Shown here in pieces: positions 53,633 through 64,000 of a DNA stretch of 64,000 nt. A program made the translations under genes and the position numbers. The notes under the pieces are model-generated. The model worked only from the letters and a program-made list of their open reading frames with translations. It ran no database searches and was not told the origin of the DNA. Location of the stretch: NCBI GenBank assembly GCA_020091685.1, contig CM034599.1, positions 41,899,279 through 41,963,278 on the forward strand, read 5' to 3'. Source of the stretch: Lutjanus erythropterus (Eukaryota > Chordata > Actinopteri > Lutjaniformes > Lutjanidae). Each line of letters starts with the position of its first letter. The first letter of the stretch is position 1.

Positions 53633-55416
53633 AACTGGCAAATATCTGTGTAAACTGTAGAGAGCCAAAGTGAAACCTAATGGCCCAGCTTCTGCTCTAC
53701 AAGTAAAAAAAAACTAATTTAGAGTCACAGTGACTTATTAGATTAGTAACACAATTTAGTATAAATCCACCTTTCAACATAACCCTGAACAGTATGTAAT
53801 CACTCACTGGGGACTGGGTCACTCACACAATATTTCTAGAAAGGGATGGGGAGTTTTTTTTAAAAAAAACAACACAATGTAATATTGTTGTTTCTGACAT
53901 TTTTTTAGTTTTAAACTGACTTTAATGAATACCATTTCCCATAAGCCCAAGGCAGGTTAAACTTATGAAGTTGTCTCTCTCAGTGGCACCTTTTTTCTTT
54001 TTGGTTGGACCACAACACCGCAGGGCCAGTGCTATAAAATCTGTCTCTGACTCACTGAGTGATTGATGATCATTGGTCAGTTGAGTGTTTGAGTTTCACC
54101 ATTCCCCATTTTCCCCATCAGGCTGCAGGTCGCCTGTCAACACTAGTGAACCAGATAGTAAATGTTCTCTAATGACTAAAACGTTTGATGGTATTCCACT
54201 TTTTTGAGGTGTGTCACTTTCAGCGCAGGCTTCATGGTGAAGAAAAGTCAGAAATCCATAAATCTACAAAAAAAAAAAAAAAAACTAAAACAAAAGTTAA
54301 ACTTGTTTTTGTTTTTCTTGTTTATTATATTCCACACTTCACTGATGTGTTTTTCTGTTTTACAGACTGAATGAAATAATTAAGTGAATAGATAATACAC
54401 AGACATCTTTGATTCATTATGAGTTCTCTTAAATCAAACATCTTAAGATAGGAGTGGAAAGGATTGTTCTTGTAGTGGCATTAATAACATTTTTGACTCA
54501 AACATAGCTTATCCATGTCATTTGATGAAAGAACAAATAATACTAGAAGATAGCAGAATAATATCTAGGAATTAACATTATAGACACTGATGCTGACTAT
54601 ATGTGTAATAACTCTTAGTCTAGTCTATAGATGGTTCCTAAAAGCAAAGACTGATATGCAAGGCCTTGCTAGTAAAAATGCTAACTAATACTTCATAAAC
54701 TTTCATGAAGGATATCATCCCAGGAAGATGTCTGATTTTTTTCAGAATAAAGGATGAAGGAACTGTGGATGAGAGATTGTACTGAGACAGGAGGTGGCGT
54801 CAGGATGTTAGCCTTCTGTAGACCCTCACAGTCTCTCTCTCATGTTTACTAAGAGCACAGAAGCACTATAAAAAACTACAGTATCCTAAAAACTGGAACA
54901 CTATCTTGTCCTCGAAAGTGTGTAGAGAAGTGAAGAGGTGCTTGTTCTTCATGTAAGTCATACTAAGTGCTGCTTTACAATACTCTGATTCAGACCAATG
55001 TATTGCACTACCCACATGCCCTTCATTACATATATTCATGTCATTTTAGGGTTTTTATAATGTATGTTTTTCTATCAAACACTGCACTCACCAAGTACAG
55101 TGTACAAGGTAGGAGGTGAGATCAGGGCACATGGTGACATCACTAAAGATAGGTCCAAACGTCAAGAAACATTTGCAGTTACATTATCAACTTTGAAACA
55201 AACCAGCAGGTGAAAGAAACTTATTTAGAAGAAAACATGAAGGTGAACAGTAAAACTCAGATCCAAACTGTCCACATACACCATAGTTTAAAGACACACT
55301 TCCTGCTCCCACATCAACACACTGTACTTATACCTGCACAGATTAAATGAGGGACTATTAACAATATTTTAAATATGCTCACTCTAAATTTCATCTCAAA
55401 ATATTGTGGTTTAAAT
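53633..55416 (+). other. ydjc 3' untranslated region and downstream DNA
   Basis: Non-coding sequence after the ydjc stop. A polyadenylation signal AATAAA is at about 54746-54751, but closer variant signals may be used. No transposon was recognised here. Confidence 0.4.
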
Positions 55417-55876
55417 CAGTGGTTCAAACTATTTTTATGGGGACCCACTTTTTCAAAATGACAAACCATCACATCCCAATTCACAATAGGCATGATCATT
55501 TAATTAAGTACATTTGTGCATAAATGAACATTACTGACCATTTTTACTGCAATTTTTGCATTACCTTATATTGACAATGTTATTGAAAACTTAAGCAAAT
55601 GTAAGTTAAGAGTTAACAGGCCACAACATTGTTTTCACTTCCTCACATCAGCAGAATATTGAACATTTGAACCTACTTCATAAATGAGACAAAGTAAGTG
55701 GCTGAATTAGCAGGCTCTTGTTTTTTCCTCTCATCAGTAAAACAATATACACATTTAAATACTTTATAAAATATGTACTGCAGATACAAATCTTAAATTC
55801 GCAGAATTTCTTCCATAGTCTTTATTTCTAAAAAAGAATCTCCTGTGACCCACAACCCAGTTTCTGGGAATGACTG
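55417..55876 (-). mobile_element. hAT-type MITE, reverse relative of 59688-60181
   Basis: The left end CAGTGGTTCAAACTATTTTT with GGGGACCCACTTTTTCAAAA, and the right end CTGTGACCCACAACCCAGTT, match in reverse order the terminal blocks of 59688-60181. The flanking 8-mers do not match, so the borders have decayed. Confidence 0.7.
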
Positions 55877-56811
55877 GATCGTTTGGGCAAACTGCTGGTT
55901 TGTCTTTCTGATTGTCTGACTTCTCTGTGGTGATGTAGTGTCACTGTGTTCCCAGATCTCAGCTTTAACTTTGTGTCTAAAATGTTATTACTGATGAATG
56001 AAAGTACAAAAAATCCCGGATTAAGTTATTGTCTGTTCTTGAGGTTCTGTCTAAAAGTCAGAATCTATTTTAAAGACTTTCATTATCTCTGTTTTGTGCT
56101 TACATGTTGGACATTTCTAATTGAAAGTGTTAATTTATATTACCACACAACCATCTGATGTCACAAAGTATTCCATCATCAAAAAACTAAACTCTGCACA
56201 TTGTCAAATAGTTGAGGGATGGAGTTATGGGGTGGAGCCATGTAGTCTTTGAGGGTTTTTAAGAGAGCAGAGAGATAATTTCCAGTGATCTCAGGTCTGT
56301 CTAGCACAAGTAGCACTGAACCACTAATCACTTCCCAAGAATGTTAGTTTAATGTTGACATTTTGAATCACCTGTAAGAGCACAGTATGTTTGTAATATT
56401 TATAGCCATTGTCCTGGTATTTGAAATCGTATATTTTGATTAAGTTTTCTTGAAACTTTTTTATGCATTGCAATATTTGAACTGTTACAGAGATCATAAC
56501 TGAACAGCTTGTAAATCCAACAGAGTAAACTAATAAATTAAGTCCAACTGGTGTCCAGTGTTTCTCTCTATAATCTGAAAGCAATGTGTTATTTTCAAAA
56601 CTCTAGTTTCATAGCACGTTATAATATTTAACTCACCAGGACCAAATGCAGTGTCTTCTTCAGTAGCCTCACCAGGCATAAGCGGGGAGGATCGCTTCCA
56701 TATGTGCATGACTGAGCGAGTGTGCGTGTGTGATCACTGGAACTACAGCTTGTCCACAGCTCATCTCCAATATTATTGGACCCAATCAGCCTAATTTTTA
56801 TGTCTTTATGC

Positions 56812-59085
56812 CTTCATGTATTTATGGCTAGAGGCATAATGTTTTCAGGTCATCCCCTTCTTTGAACGTGATATCTCAGAAATGCCTTAAAGGAATTTCT
56901 TTAAACTTGACACAAATGTTCACTTGGACTCAAAGGTTAACTGATGGTGGTCAAAGGTCAAAGGCTAAGGTCACAGTGACCTCACTAAACACATTTTGGC
57001 CACAACCATAGGCGTAGGAACCGGGGGGGACGTGCCCCCCTCAATTATTGGCGACAGGCGCATTTGTCCCACCCAAAAAGTATAGGGCGGAGGAGAAAAA
57101 TACTTGATTTAGAAATCTTTAACTCACGTGCTTTTATTTTGAAAGCGCAACACAACGTCATGTCACTGTCCCGCCCCCTCCCTCACCTGCTCTGAGTGTT
57201 TGGGAGGCGGAGACAGCAGCAGGTGTCAGCAGACGGTCTGATGACTGAAACTCTTTTAACGGTAGGTAAAACGGTCTATAGGGAACGTTGTCATGAATAT
57301 GGCTTGTTTATAACGTCTTGTTGTTAGTTTACATTCATATTTAGAAACCATATCTTCTGAGTGAAGTCATCTTAATCCTGGGATGGTCACGCTTCCATTA
57401 TTTAACTGCTAACTTTGTCAGTGTTCCTATGTAATGTAAACTCTCGCCAAAATGTTTTGTCATCTCATTTCAGCACGATGTCACCATCAAAGAAAAGCAG
57501 CAGGACTTACTTTGTTTTTTAAAGAGTAACGTCAGTGTGAGTAACAGTTACACAACACAAGGACAACACCTAATCATACTACACCATTTATCAACATGTA
57601 TGACATTATATTAGATATTTTGTGCAATAATGTCTTGTCAGGAGAATGATAGTACAGAGAGGAGTGAGGCAGCTGAAACAATGAAAGGTGGAGAGACTGA
57701 GGAAGCTCAGGTGAGGTCTTAAATTGATTAGTGAAATATATGCATATATGAAATATTACTTTTTAAACAAACAGTTTTCTCATGAGAAGAAGTGTAATAC
57801 ATTCAGGGAAGAGATAGGAGAGCCAGGTGGAGCTTCAGAGTGTGAGGTAAGGTTTAAAAATCATATTATTGATTATAATAGATCCAGAAAGGAGAACAGG
57901 TGAGGACTGATGTCAGGTTGATTTTTTTTAAAGATAAATTTTCAATAATTATTTCATTATTTCTGCACATTTATATGGTGAAATGCTACTCCACAGTGAC
58001 CAATAAGTGGATTTTTTCCCGTTTAGTTTTTTTTTTTTTAAACGGTCCACCTTTATGCTCAGGAGCTGTACCTTAGGCGTGCATTTCTGAAGCCAGTTTG
58101 TATGTTTAGGAGCAGCAATGCAGCAGCATGAAGGAGACAGGAAAAAGAGAGGATGGTACAGGGCCTGACGTGAGGTCTTAAAATAAATTAGTGAAAACTT
58201 TTACTGTAAGGGTTAGATTATGCTGACAGAGTGTGTATGAGTCAGTGTATGATCATATGTATGATGATGTATCAGTGTATGAGTAAAAAAATGTAAGTAA
58301 ATGCATTTTTGACCAATATCAAATGGATTTTGACCAATAAAACATGTTAAACCGTGTACCTGTGTGTGCTACTAAATTTGTCTTTGTGCTACTGAAATAT
58401 TTAGCTTGTTAGTATCAGTGCTGCTGCCTGATAAAGTAAGAGTACAGCCCTGGAATGACATCATCATTATGCTTTAAAGACTCAAGCCGTTTTGTTCAAG
58501 AGGAAGAGGGAGAAGAGATTTTTCTGGGTGGTTTGCCCACGTCTTATGATCATAAGACATATACATACATATATTATACATGCATTAATATAGGTGTGCA
58601 CAACACTATTTTTCCAGGAAACATTTGAAAAAAGAAGAAAGAAAGCATATAGCTTTTTGTGAATGTTTTGCAGTGTAGTTCAGTGTAGTACAACTTAAAA
58701 TTTCACATGGTAATCATGACAAAATTAGATACATATGATCTAATATGATAAAATCATGAGGTGATGACATTTTATGTCAACAAAGTCAAAGGTCAACTTC
58801 ACTGTGACATAATGTTCAGCTCTCTTATCTGTCCTCAGGAAAACTAGTCTGTGTGAAGACAGCATGTTTCTACCTGGAAATTATTCACTCAATCATCTTG
58901 CCAAAAAATACACTTAATTCCTTTTATTAACTTACCTCAAAATTACAGGTCAATATAGTGTTAAGTTCTATATTAAATAAAAGTGTTCACTACAGACATA
59001 TGAGTCTGGACAGATATGGATGTACACTGTAACTTGACTGGCTGGAGGAGACAAACAAATGTGAGGCAGTAATTCTACTTTTTGA
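56812..59085. repeat. Second copy of the GGTCAAAGGTCA-type repeat, split by a DNA transposon
   Basis: The left part (56812-57008) has ACGTGATATCTCAGAAATGC and GATGGTGGTCAAAGGTCAAA. The right part (about 58690-59085) has CATGAGGTGATGACATTTTA and CATATGAGTCTGGACAGATA. The unrelated insert is 57009 to about 58689. The order and orientation match 51545-52915. Confidence 0.7.
57009..58689 (+). mobile_element. DNA transposon with small exons (ZMYM1/ZNF862-like type), truncated
   Basis: The left end reads TAGGCGTAGGAACCGGGGGG, a terminus I associate with large fish DNA transposons that encode TTF-zinc-finger/hAT-like transposases. Downstream are three short acidic exon-like units ending at GT donors: about 57644-57711 (STERSEAAETMKGGETEEAQ), 57805-57846 and about 58118-58170 (MKETGKREDGTGPD). 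The donor contexts (CAGGTGAGG, GAGGTAAGG, GACGTGAGG) and repeated Glu/Gly-rich content suggest duplicated exons. No transposase core or right terminus is visible. Confidence 0.55.
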
Positions 59086-59501
59086 CTGCTCTGTTTTATA
59101 CAACCAGTGTCAGCTGACTTCTCACTCCACTCTTCTTAAGCAATCACTCAGGGCTCAGGACAACGTACGTGGAGGTCATGTTAATGTTGGAGGAACTTTG
59201 CAAATCTCCGCCTGTTGCATCTGGCAGTTGTGGTGGCACTACAGCAGGTGTTTCACCATCTGTTACCTGGCAGGGATCTGTCCTCTAACTGACTGACCAC
59301 TTCTTGTGTTTATCATCTTACTCAGAGCCAGAAAACTCTGTTGAAGAGCCACTGTGACTCTTTTGGACTAATGAGAGAAACCAGAGGATATTTTGTCCAG
59401 GACCAAGATGTGACAAATGATGTCAGTTTGCTTCTATGAACAAATCTATTGCAGCATGTTGGGATGTGTTTTGTGCCTATGTGAGACTGGTTCCACTAAC
59501 C

Positions 59502-61320
59502 TGAGGTGGAAGAAGTAATCAGATCCTTTACTTGAGTAAAAGTTACTGCACAATAAATCCTTAGATGGAAGTAAGTAACTAATGATTAACTACTATTGTG
59601 CATTTCTTTATGCATTTTACTTTTTGTAGCCAGCAAGGCTAAACAGGTCAATGGAACCATGGAATATGGACAAAAAAAGCATTAGACCAGTCATTCCCAA
59701 AGACTGGGTCGGGACTCACAAGTGGGTCACAGATTTTATTCGGGCCACTAAATACACTAAAGACTGTAGCAGAAATTCTGTAAATTTGAGATTTACATCT
59801 TTTACAAGATGTGTTAAAATGTGTCTATTGTTTTGCTGATGAGAAGTAAAAACAAGAGCCTCTTAATTTCATCAAAAGGCACTTGTTGTCTCTTTTATGA
59901 AGTTGGCTGAAGTGTCCTTGATTTATTTCCTGATAAGAGGAAATAAAAACAATCAGACGGCCTTTTCACTCAGCCTATATGAATTGAATTTAAATTAATT
60001 TATTTTTAAATTGAAAGTTTTAACATGCATATGATGATGTGGAAATGGCAGTAAAAATGGTCAGCAACGTTCATTTATGCATGAATGAACTGTTCCCAGA
60101 ATTTCCTGATAAGGATAGGGTCGCGGTGGTTTATCAATTTTAAAAAGTGGGTCCCCAGGAAAAAAAGTTTGGGAAACACTGATTTAGACTGACGATATAG
60201 AAAAACAGAAACCCCTTTCGACTGAATGCTGCTATAGACAATCATCAACAGCTGTAAAGTAGCAAATTCTGTTTTTGGAAAATATTACTTTCTACACTTA
60301 ACATTTTTGACAACAGAAGTTTAACTTGTAATTGAGTAATACTTAATCTAACAGTATTTGTACTTGTGTGCATATTTTTAGTAGTCTGCCTACCACTGTT
60401 CTTAAGTATGTTTTTGTTAGTGTATAATCACCTGAAAATTAGGATTATGAGCCTGTTATATTTACACAGACCATGGGTCCTCCATGTTTCTACAGTAGCC
60501 CAAAATGGACAAACCCAACACTGGCTCTATAGAGGAGTCTTGTACAGTTTTTGCATTTTGATGTCACTGTAGGTTCTCCTGCACGCTTTGTAGAGCAGCA
60601 GGAGACAAGGTGTTTGCAATCTGTAAAGCTTATTTCTAGATCTCACTAAATTCTACACACTGGTCCTTTAGGTACATTTTGGAGTATTCCTTGTGGTAAT
60701 AATACTTTTACTTAAGTATTTCCCCCATCTCCTCTTCAGTGAGGAATCTGGAGACCCAGTCAATCAACAACTTAAACATTATTCAGTTGATGACGATACG
60801 ATCATGTTTTGCATCACTGCATGTTAAGACTGACATATCAGAAGTGGTACAAACATTTGAAGATTTGCTTTTCACCTGATACACAGGCACAATAATCCTA
60901 CTGTGTTCAATATCTAATGGTTGAATGCATCATTCTGAACTTAACATTGTTATTCATTACTTATAATTTTACCTTTCAGAGGGAAATATTGTTATTTTTA
61001 CTTCATTTATGTCACATCAATATTTCATGATCACTTCACAGGTAAAAGTTGTTATAGTTCAGTTCTTAAACTGACTCAGTTATAGATTTGACTACACAGC
61101 AGAAGGTAGATCAAATCTGATTCACTGTTGTGAATTGCTTCTGACACATTATAGCATTAGTATTAACCATCCAATAATATCTAATTATATAAAACTCAGT
61201 TCATTTCAAGTAATTCTACTTTTAATAATTTAAGTACATTTTACTGATGTTTCTGTACTTTGAATACAGGGTTTCTATCTGTACTTTTACTTAAGGTATT
61301 GAACACTTTCTCTACCACTG
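59502..61320. mobile_element. hAT-like MITE cluster with nested element
   Basis: The left end GAGGTGGAAGAAGTAATCAG, then TTTACTTGAGTAAAAGTTAC, and the far right ACTTAAGGTATTGAACACTT with CTCTACCACTG carry the terminal signatures of a common fish hAT MITE group. Internal right-end-like blocks occur also near 60320-60400 and 60700-60740, so more than one copy may be joined. No target duplication could be assigned to the outer borders. Confidence 0.45.
59688..60181 (+). mobile_element. hAT MITE nested in the 59.5-kb cluster
   Basis: It starts CAGTCATTCCCAAAGACTGG and ends AAAAGTTTGGGAAACACTG, with the flanks CATTAGAC (59680-59687) and ATTTAGAC (60182-60189) matching at 7 of 8 positions. GTGGGTCAC near the left and AAGTGGGTCCCC near the right are family features. 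A reverse-orientation relative lies at 55417-55876. Confidence 0.78.
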
Positions 61321-63102
61321 CAAATTGTTACCAGTTTTAAGTTATCCTACAGCTTCTGTGTACCAAGTTCAGTGTTGGAATCTTTTACTATAGCAGACTG
61401 AGATGAAGTCAAAAGCACCAAAAATAACTTTTTGTCAACCCACAGCACAACTATGTACTAATGACATTAAGTAATGTTGATTAAATTGAATCATGAATTT
61501 CACTTGAAGTTGATTTCTACCAAATTGTTTATCAAAACATGTTGATGGGTTTGGATTAGTTTTGCTCCTCTGTCTACTCATCAATAGTCAAACATGCAAC
61601 ATCCACTTGACTACCAAGCAGACAGTGAGGCCAAATGGTTAGCCATCTTTATTATGAAACAATATTGGGACCAGATCAAACAGTTGTTACATGGTGGTTT
61701 ATTTGGCCACTGCAGTCCCTTTCCATGTCCTGACACATCCCCGGACAGCCAGCCCTCTCCCAGCTGCCTTCAAGGTGCTTGTTTCTAGGACCGCCTCCAG
61801 GAGCTGAGCTTCATTCCAGCTGAGTGCATCCTTCTCCAGCTTCTCCTTCCTCCCTCCGGACGAGTTAGGTCCCTTTCAGCTGGGCAGCTGACAGTCAATC
61901 TGCTACTGGAATATGTCTCAGTGTGGTGAAGGGCTCCATTTCTAGTGTGATAGGTGGTTATACTGGGATGCCCAATAGTGGGAGAGGAGACATGCGTCAA
62001 AGATTCAAATTAATCAGACAGGTTTTTCCCACATTGCCAATTTTCTTTATCAAGTGCCAATCAAAACTATTTTAAGTAGAGAAATCAAATGATAATTAAT
62101 AAGGAAAAGAAAATCACAATAGCCTTTTGTCATGCAGTAAACTGTTTAACAGCGTGGTTTGAGGGTGCAACTCAACCCAACAAAAAACAACTGAGAACAT
62201 GTGGAGACAGTGCTGGTCAATTAGTCTTTAAGGGCCTGCAGATATGTTGTCATGTTGGGAGTGTTTGGAAACCAATTGTTTTTACTAAAACACTCAAAAA
62301 TGGTCTGCAGCATTTTCTCCAATAACAATTCAATTCATGTTTGGCCTGCCATCGTTTGTTCCTACTCAGTGGGTTACACTCTGGGGGGAAGAAGATTTGC
62401 GAGGGATTGTCCCACAGAGTACAGTGCAAGTCTAGAAGCAGTGGAGGTGAGTAAGGGAAACATTTCAGTGAGCACACACCTCCAGGTCCTACCTACAGCT
62501 TCTCTTCTTTCTGTCACATTTGCCTTTTAACTGAAAAGATTATTGATGATTGATGGGGCAAAAAAAAAAGAGCAATCAACCAGTTTCCCTGCTCTGCCAA
62601 AAACAAAATACTTCAGAAAAACCATGTCTAAGTGAGATCTATTTCACACAAGAGTTGTTTTGTATAGAGGAAAAGCCAACAGAAAATTAACACATTACTC
62701 TCAGTATTTCCATCTAACTCTTCACCTGAACTTCATGTTCCCATAGCATTTCTGTTTTCATTTTTCACATTAAGAAAAGAGTAGAAAGTTAGAAATGGTC
62801 TGGATATTGGCCAAGGAGAAGGAAGAAGAGTAGGGGGAGGAAGCTGTCTGATCCACAGAGAGTCCTGGATGGGGAGGGTGGCTGGGGCTGCTTCAGCCGT
62901 CTGCCTGGCTTCAGCTGGGCGGCTCCTGGGCTGCAGGGAGGACTGATATGGGGGAGAAGGGAGGAGGACAGTGAGCAAGGAAGGTGGTGAGTTGTGGGGG
63001 AGAGCAGGGAGGCCAGAGGAAGATTGGGATTTGATCAGGCAGGTGAGATAGGGGGAGAGGGGGAGAAAGAGACAGAGAGAGGGCTACACGCTCGTCAGGT
63101 GA
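61321..63102 (-). other. Downstream of ube2l3: probable 3' untranslated region plus intergenic DNA
   Basis: The part adjoining the ube2l3 stop codon must include its 3' untranslated region. Positions about 62940-63090 are strongly purine-rich on the plus strand, so polypyrimidine in the ube2l3 transcript. No strong nearby polyadenylation signal (TTTATT on the plus strand) is evident; one occurs near 61648. Vertebrate UBE2L3 genes often have long 3' untranslated regions. Confidence 0.45.
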
Positions 63103-63257
63103 TCAGTCCATTGGCCGCTTTTCGCCATGTTTCTTTGTAAACTCTTCAGCGTTCTTCAAGAATTTTTTACGGTCTTTTGAGTATTCTTCTGCTAGGTCTG
63201 CCCTCAGGGGGTGCTCCGGCTGGGGGTCATTTACCAGCGCAATGAGGGACTGAATTA
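63103..63257 (-). CDS. ube2l3: Ubiquitin-conjugating enzyme E2 L3 (UbcH7), last coding exon
   Basis: UBE2L3 is a cysteine-reactive E2 that hands ubiquitin to HECT and RBR ligases (for example parkin, HOIP) in cytosol and nucleus. This exon encodes the last 51 residues (104-154 in human numbering): [40 protein letters not shown], ending KRPMD and a TGA at 63105-63103. The acceptor AG is at 63258-63259 on the minus strand and the exon begins in phase 1, splitting the valine codon. The active-site Cys86 and the rest of the UBC fold lie to the right, outside the window. Differences from human are few: Cys137 is Leu, Tyr147 is His, Val153 is Met. It converges tail-to-tail with ydjc, as in human. 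Teleosts may have two paralogues; which one this is cannot be told. Confidence 0.95.
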
Positions 63258-64000
63258 CTGCAAGACACACAGCCAAAGAAATCAAGTCAGATATGGACAA
63301 GGCTTCTCCTAACAAGACTATGGCCTTAGTTTCACACAGGCACGTTCTACACCAGCCTTTGGAACCAACAGACAGCAGCTGGTGGTCTAGTTCTAACACA
63401 TGTCAAACTGTACAATCTGGTGTTTTTGTAGCCCTGAATGATGTTTTGGGTCTGCTGTTTGAGCACTACAACAATGCAGCAGAGAACATACATGCGTAAA
63501 GCCATGCACTCTCTTGCAACATAGTAGTAAAGTTGTCTCTACTAGCTAGACTGTTTTGGTCAGAAATGTGACACACTTCATGGAGCAGAATCTGTCAAAA
63601 AGAATTTTACAGTGATGTCTCTCCCGAACAATTCATTTGGAAAATTTAAACAATTCTGTTACTTATGCCTGCATGCTTTGGGAAATTAATGGCACTAACA
63701 GAAGGTGTAAGCAGCTAGTAGTTAATTGGCTTAAACATGCAAAACCACTGGTGTGGTCATTTAAATACAATGATCTGTGTAGGTTTGTTTGTTACCAGCC
63801 ATCACAGCTAGCTGGTGACAGAAATCTGAGGAGAAACTCTCCATTTATGAGCGGAGGAGAAGGAAATGTATCCACTACACCATCAACTAAGAGCTCAGTT
63901 ACCTTCAAAATACCTTTGAAATACTGTTTTGCTATTGGCACTAAAGTGTGTATCAGTACATTCATTGAACAATTTCAATCAAAGCTGTGTTCTGTGTAGA
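63258..64000 (-). other. ube2l3 last intron (partial)
   Basis: Intronic DNA up to the window edge. No further ube2l3 exon, repeat or RNA gene was recognised. Confidence 0.6.

Noticed and set aside
62733-62978. 81-codon proline-rich minus-strand frame
   Set aside because: It falls in the purine-biased region next to the ube2l3 3' untranslated region and its composition is explained by base bias.

Overview
The window is vertebrate nuclear DNA, almost certainly from a ray-finned (teleost) fish. It has multi-exon genes with GT-AG introns, long AT-rich introns, and a dense load of transposable elements typical of fish: Tc1, many hAT elements with 8-bp target duplications, L1/L2-like LINEs, a Penelope-like element, tRNA-derived SINEs and fold-back MITEs. 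I see no bacterial operon, CRISPR array, phage or plasmid, and no evidence for a new defence or biosynthetic system.

Four conserved protein genes can be reconstructed exon by exon. (1) rad17 (minus, 1586-15134, 5' part only) encodes the loader of the 9-1-1 DNA-damage checkpoint clamp. Exons 1-5 are present up to the Walker B region; the rest lies off the left edge. (2) ak6 (plus, 16015-22713, complete, five coding exons, 174 codons) encodes adenylate kinase isoenzyme 6. It is head-to-head with rad17 across about 0.9 kb, the same divergent arrangement as human RAD17 and the TAF9/AK6 locus. (3) ydjc (plus, 39186-53632, complete, five coding exons, 315 codons) encodes a carbohydrate deacetylase. 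(4) ube2l3 (minus, 63103-63257, last coding exon only) encodes the C-terminus of the E2 UbcH7. The ydjc/ube2l3 convergent pair matches human 22q11. The four genes share no pathway that I can see; the window joins two conserved syntenic pairs.

The rest is mostly repeats. Rad17 intron 1 (about 11.3 kb) holds a deep nest. A hAT element (12743-14884) contains a Penelope remnant, which itself contains a mariner-type MITE. An 8-kb L1-like LINE (4644-12732) inserted 5 bp inside the left end of that hAT, with a 15-bp target duplication. Two further hATs then inserted into the L1, each with a perfect 8-bp duplication. The ak6-ydjc interval (about 23-39 kb) carries hAT copies, a LINE and SINEs, plus a CpG-containing stretch near 26.9-27.1 kb that may be the ydjc promoter. 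Ydjc intron 1 contains a Tc1 remnant, L2-like LINE pieces and a solo LTR with a perfect palindromic MITE inside it. From 51.5 to 61.3 kb there are two copies of one interspersed repeat, each split by an unrelated DNA transposon, and further hAT MITEs.

Exon boundaries were set by matching reading phase and GT-AG sites by eye. Transposon family names are from recognition of motifs and termini, not from a database search.
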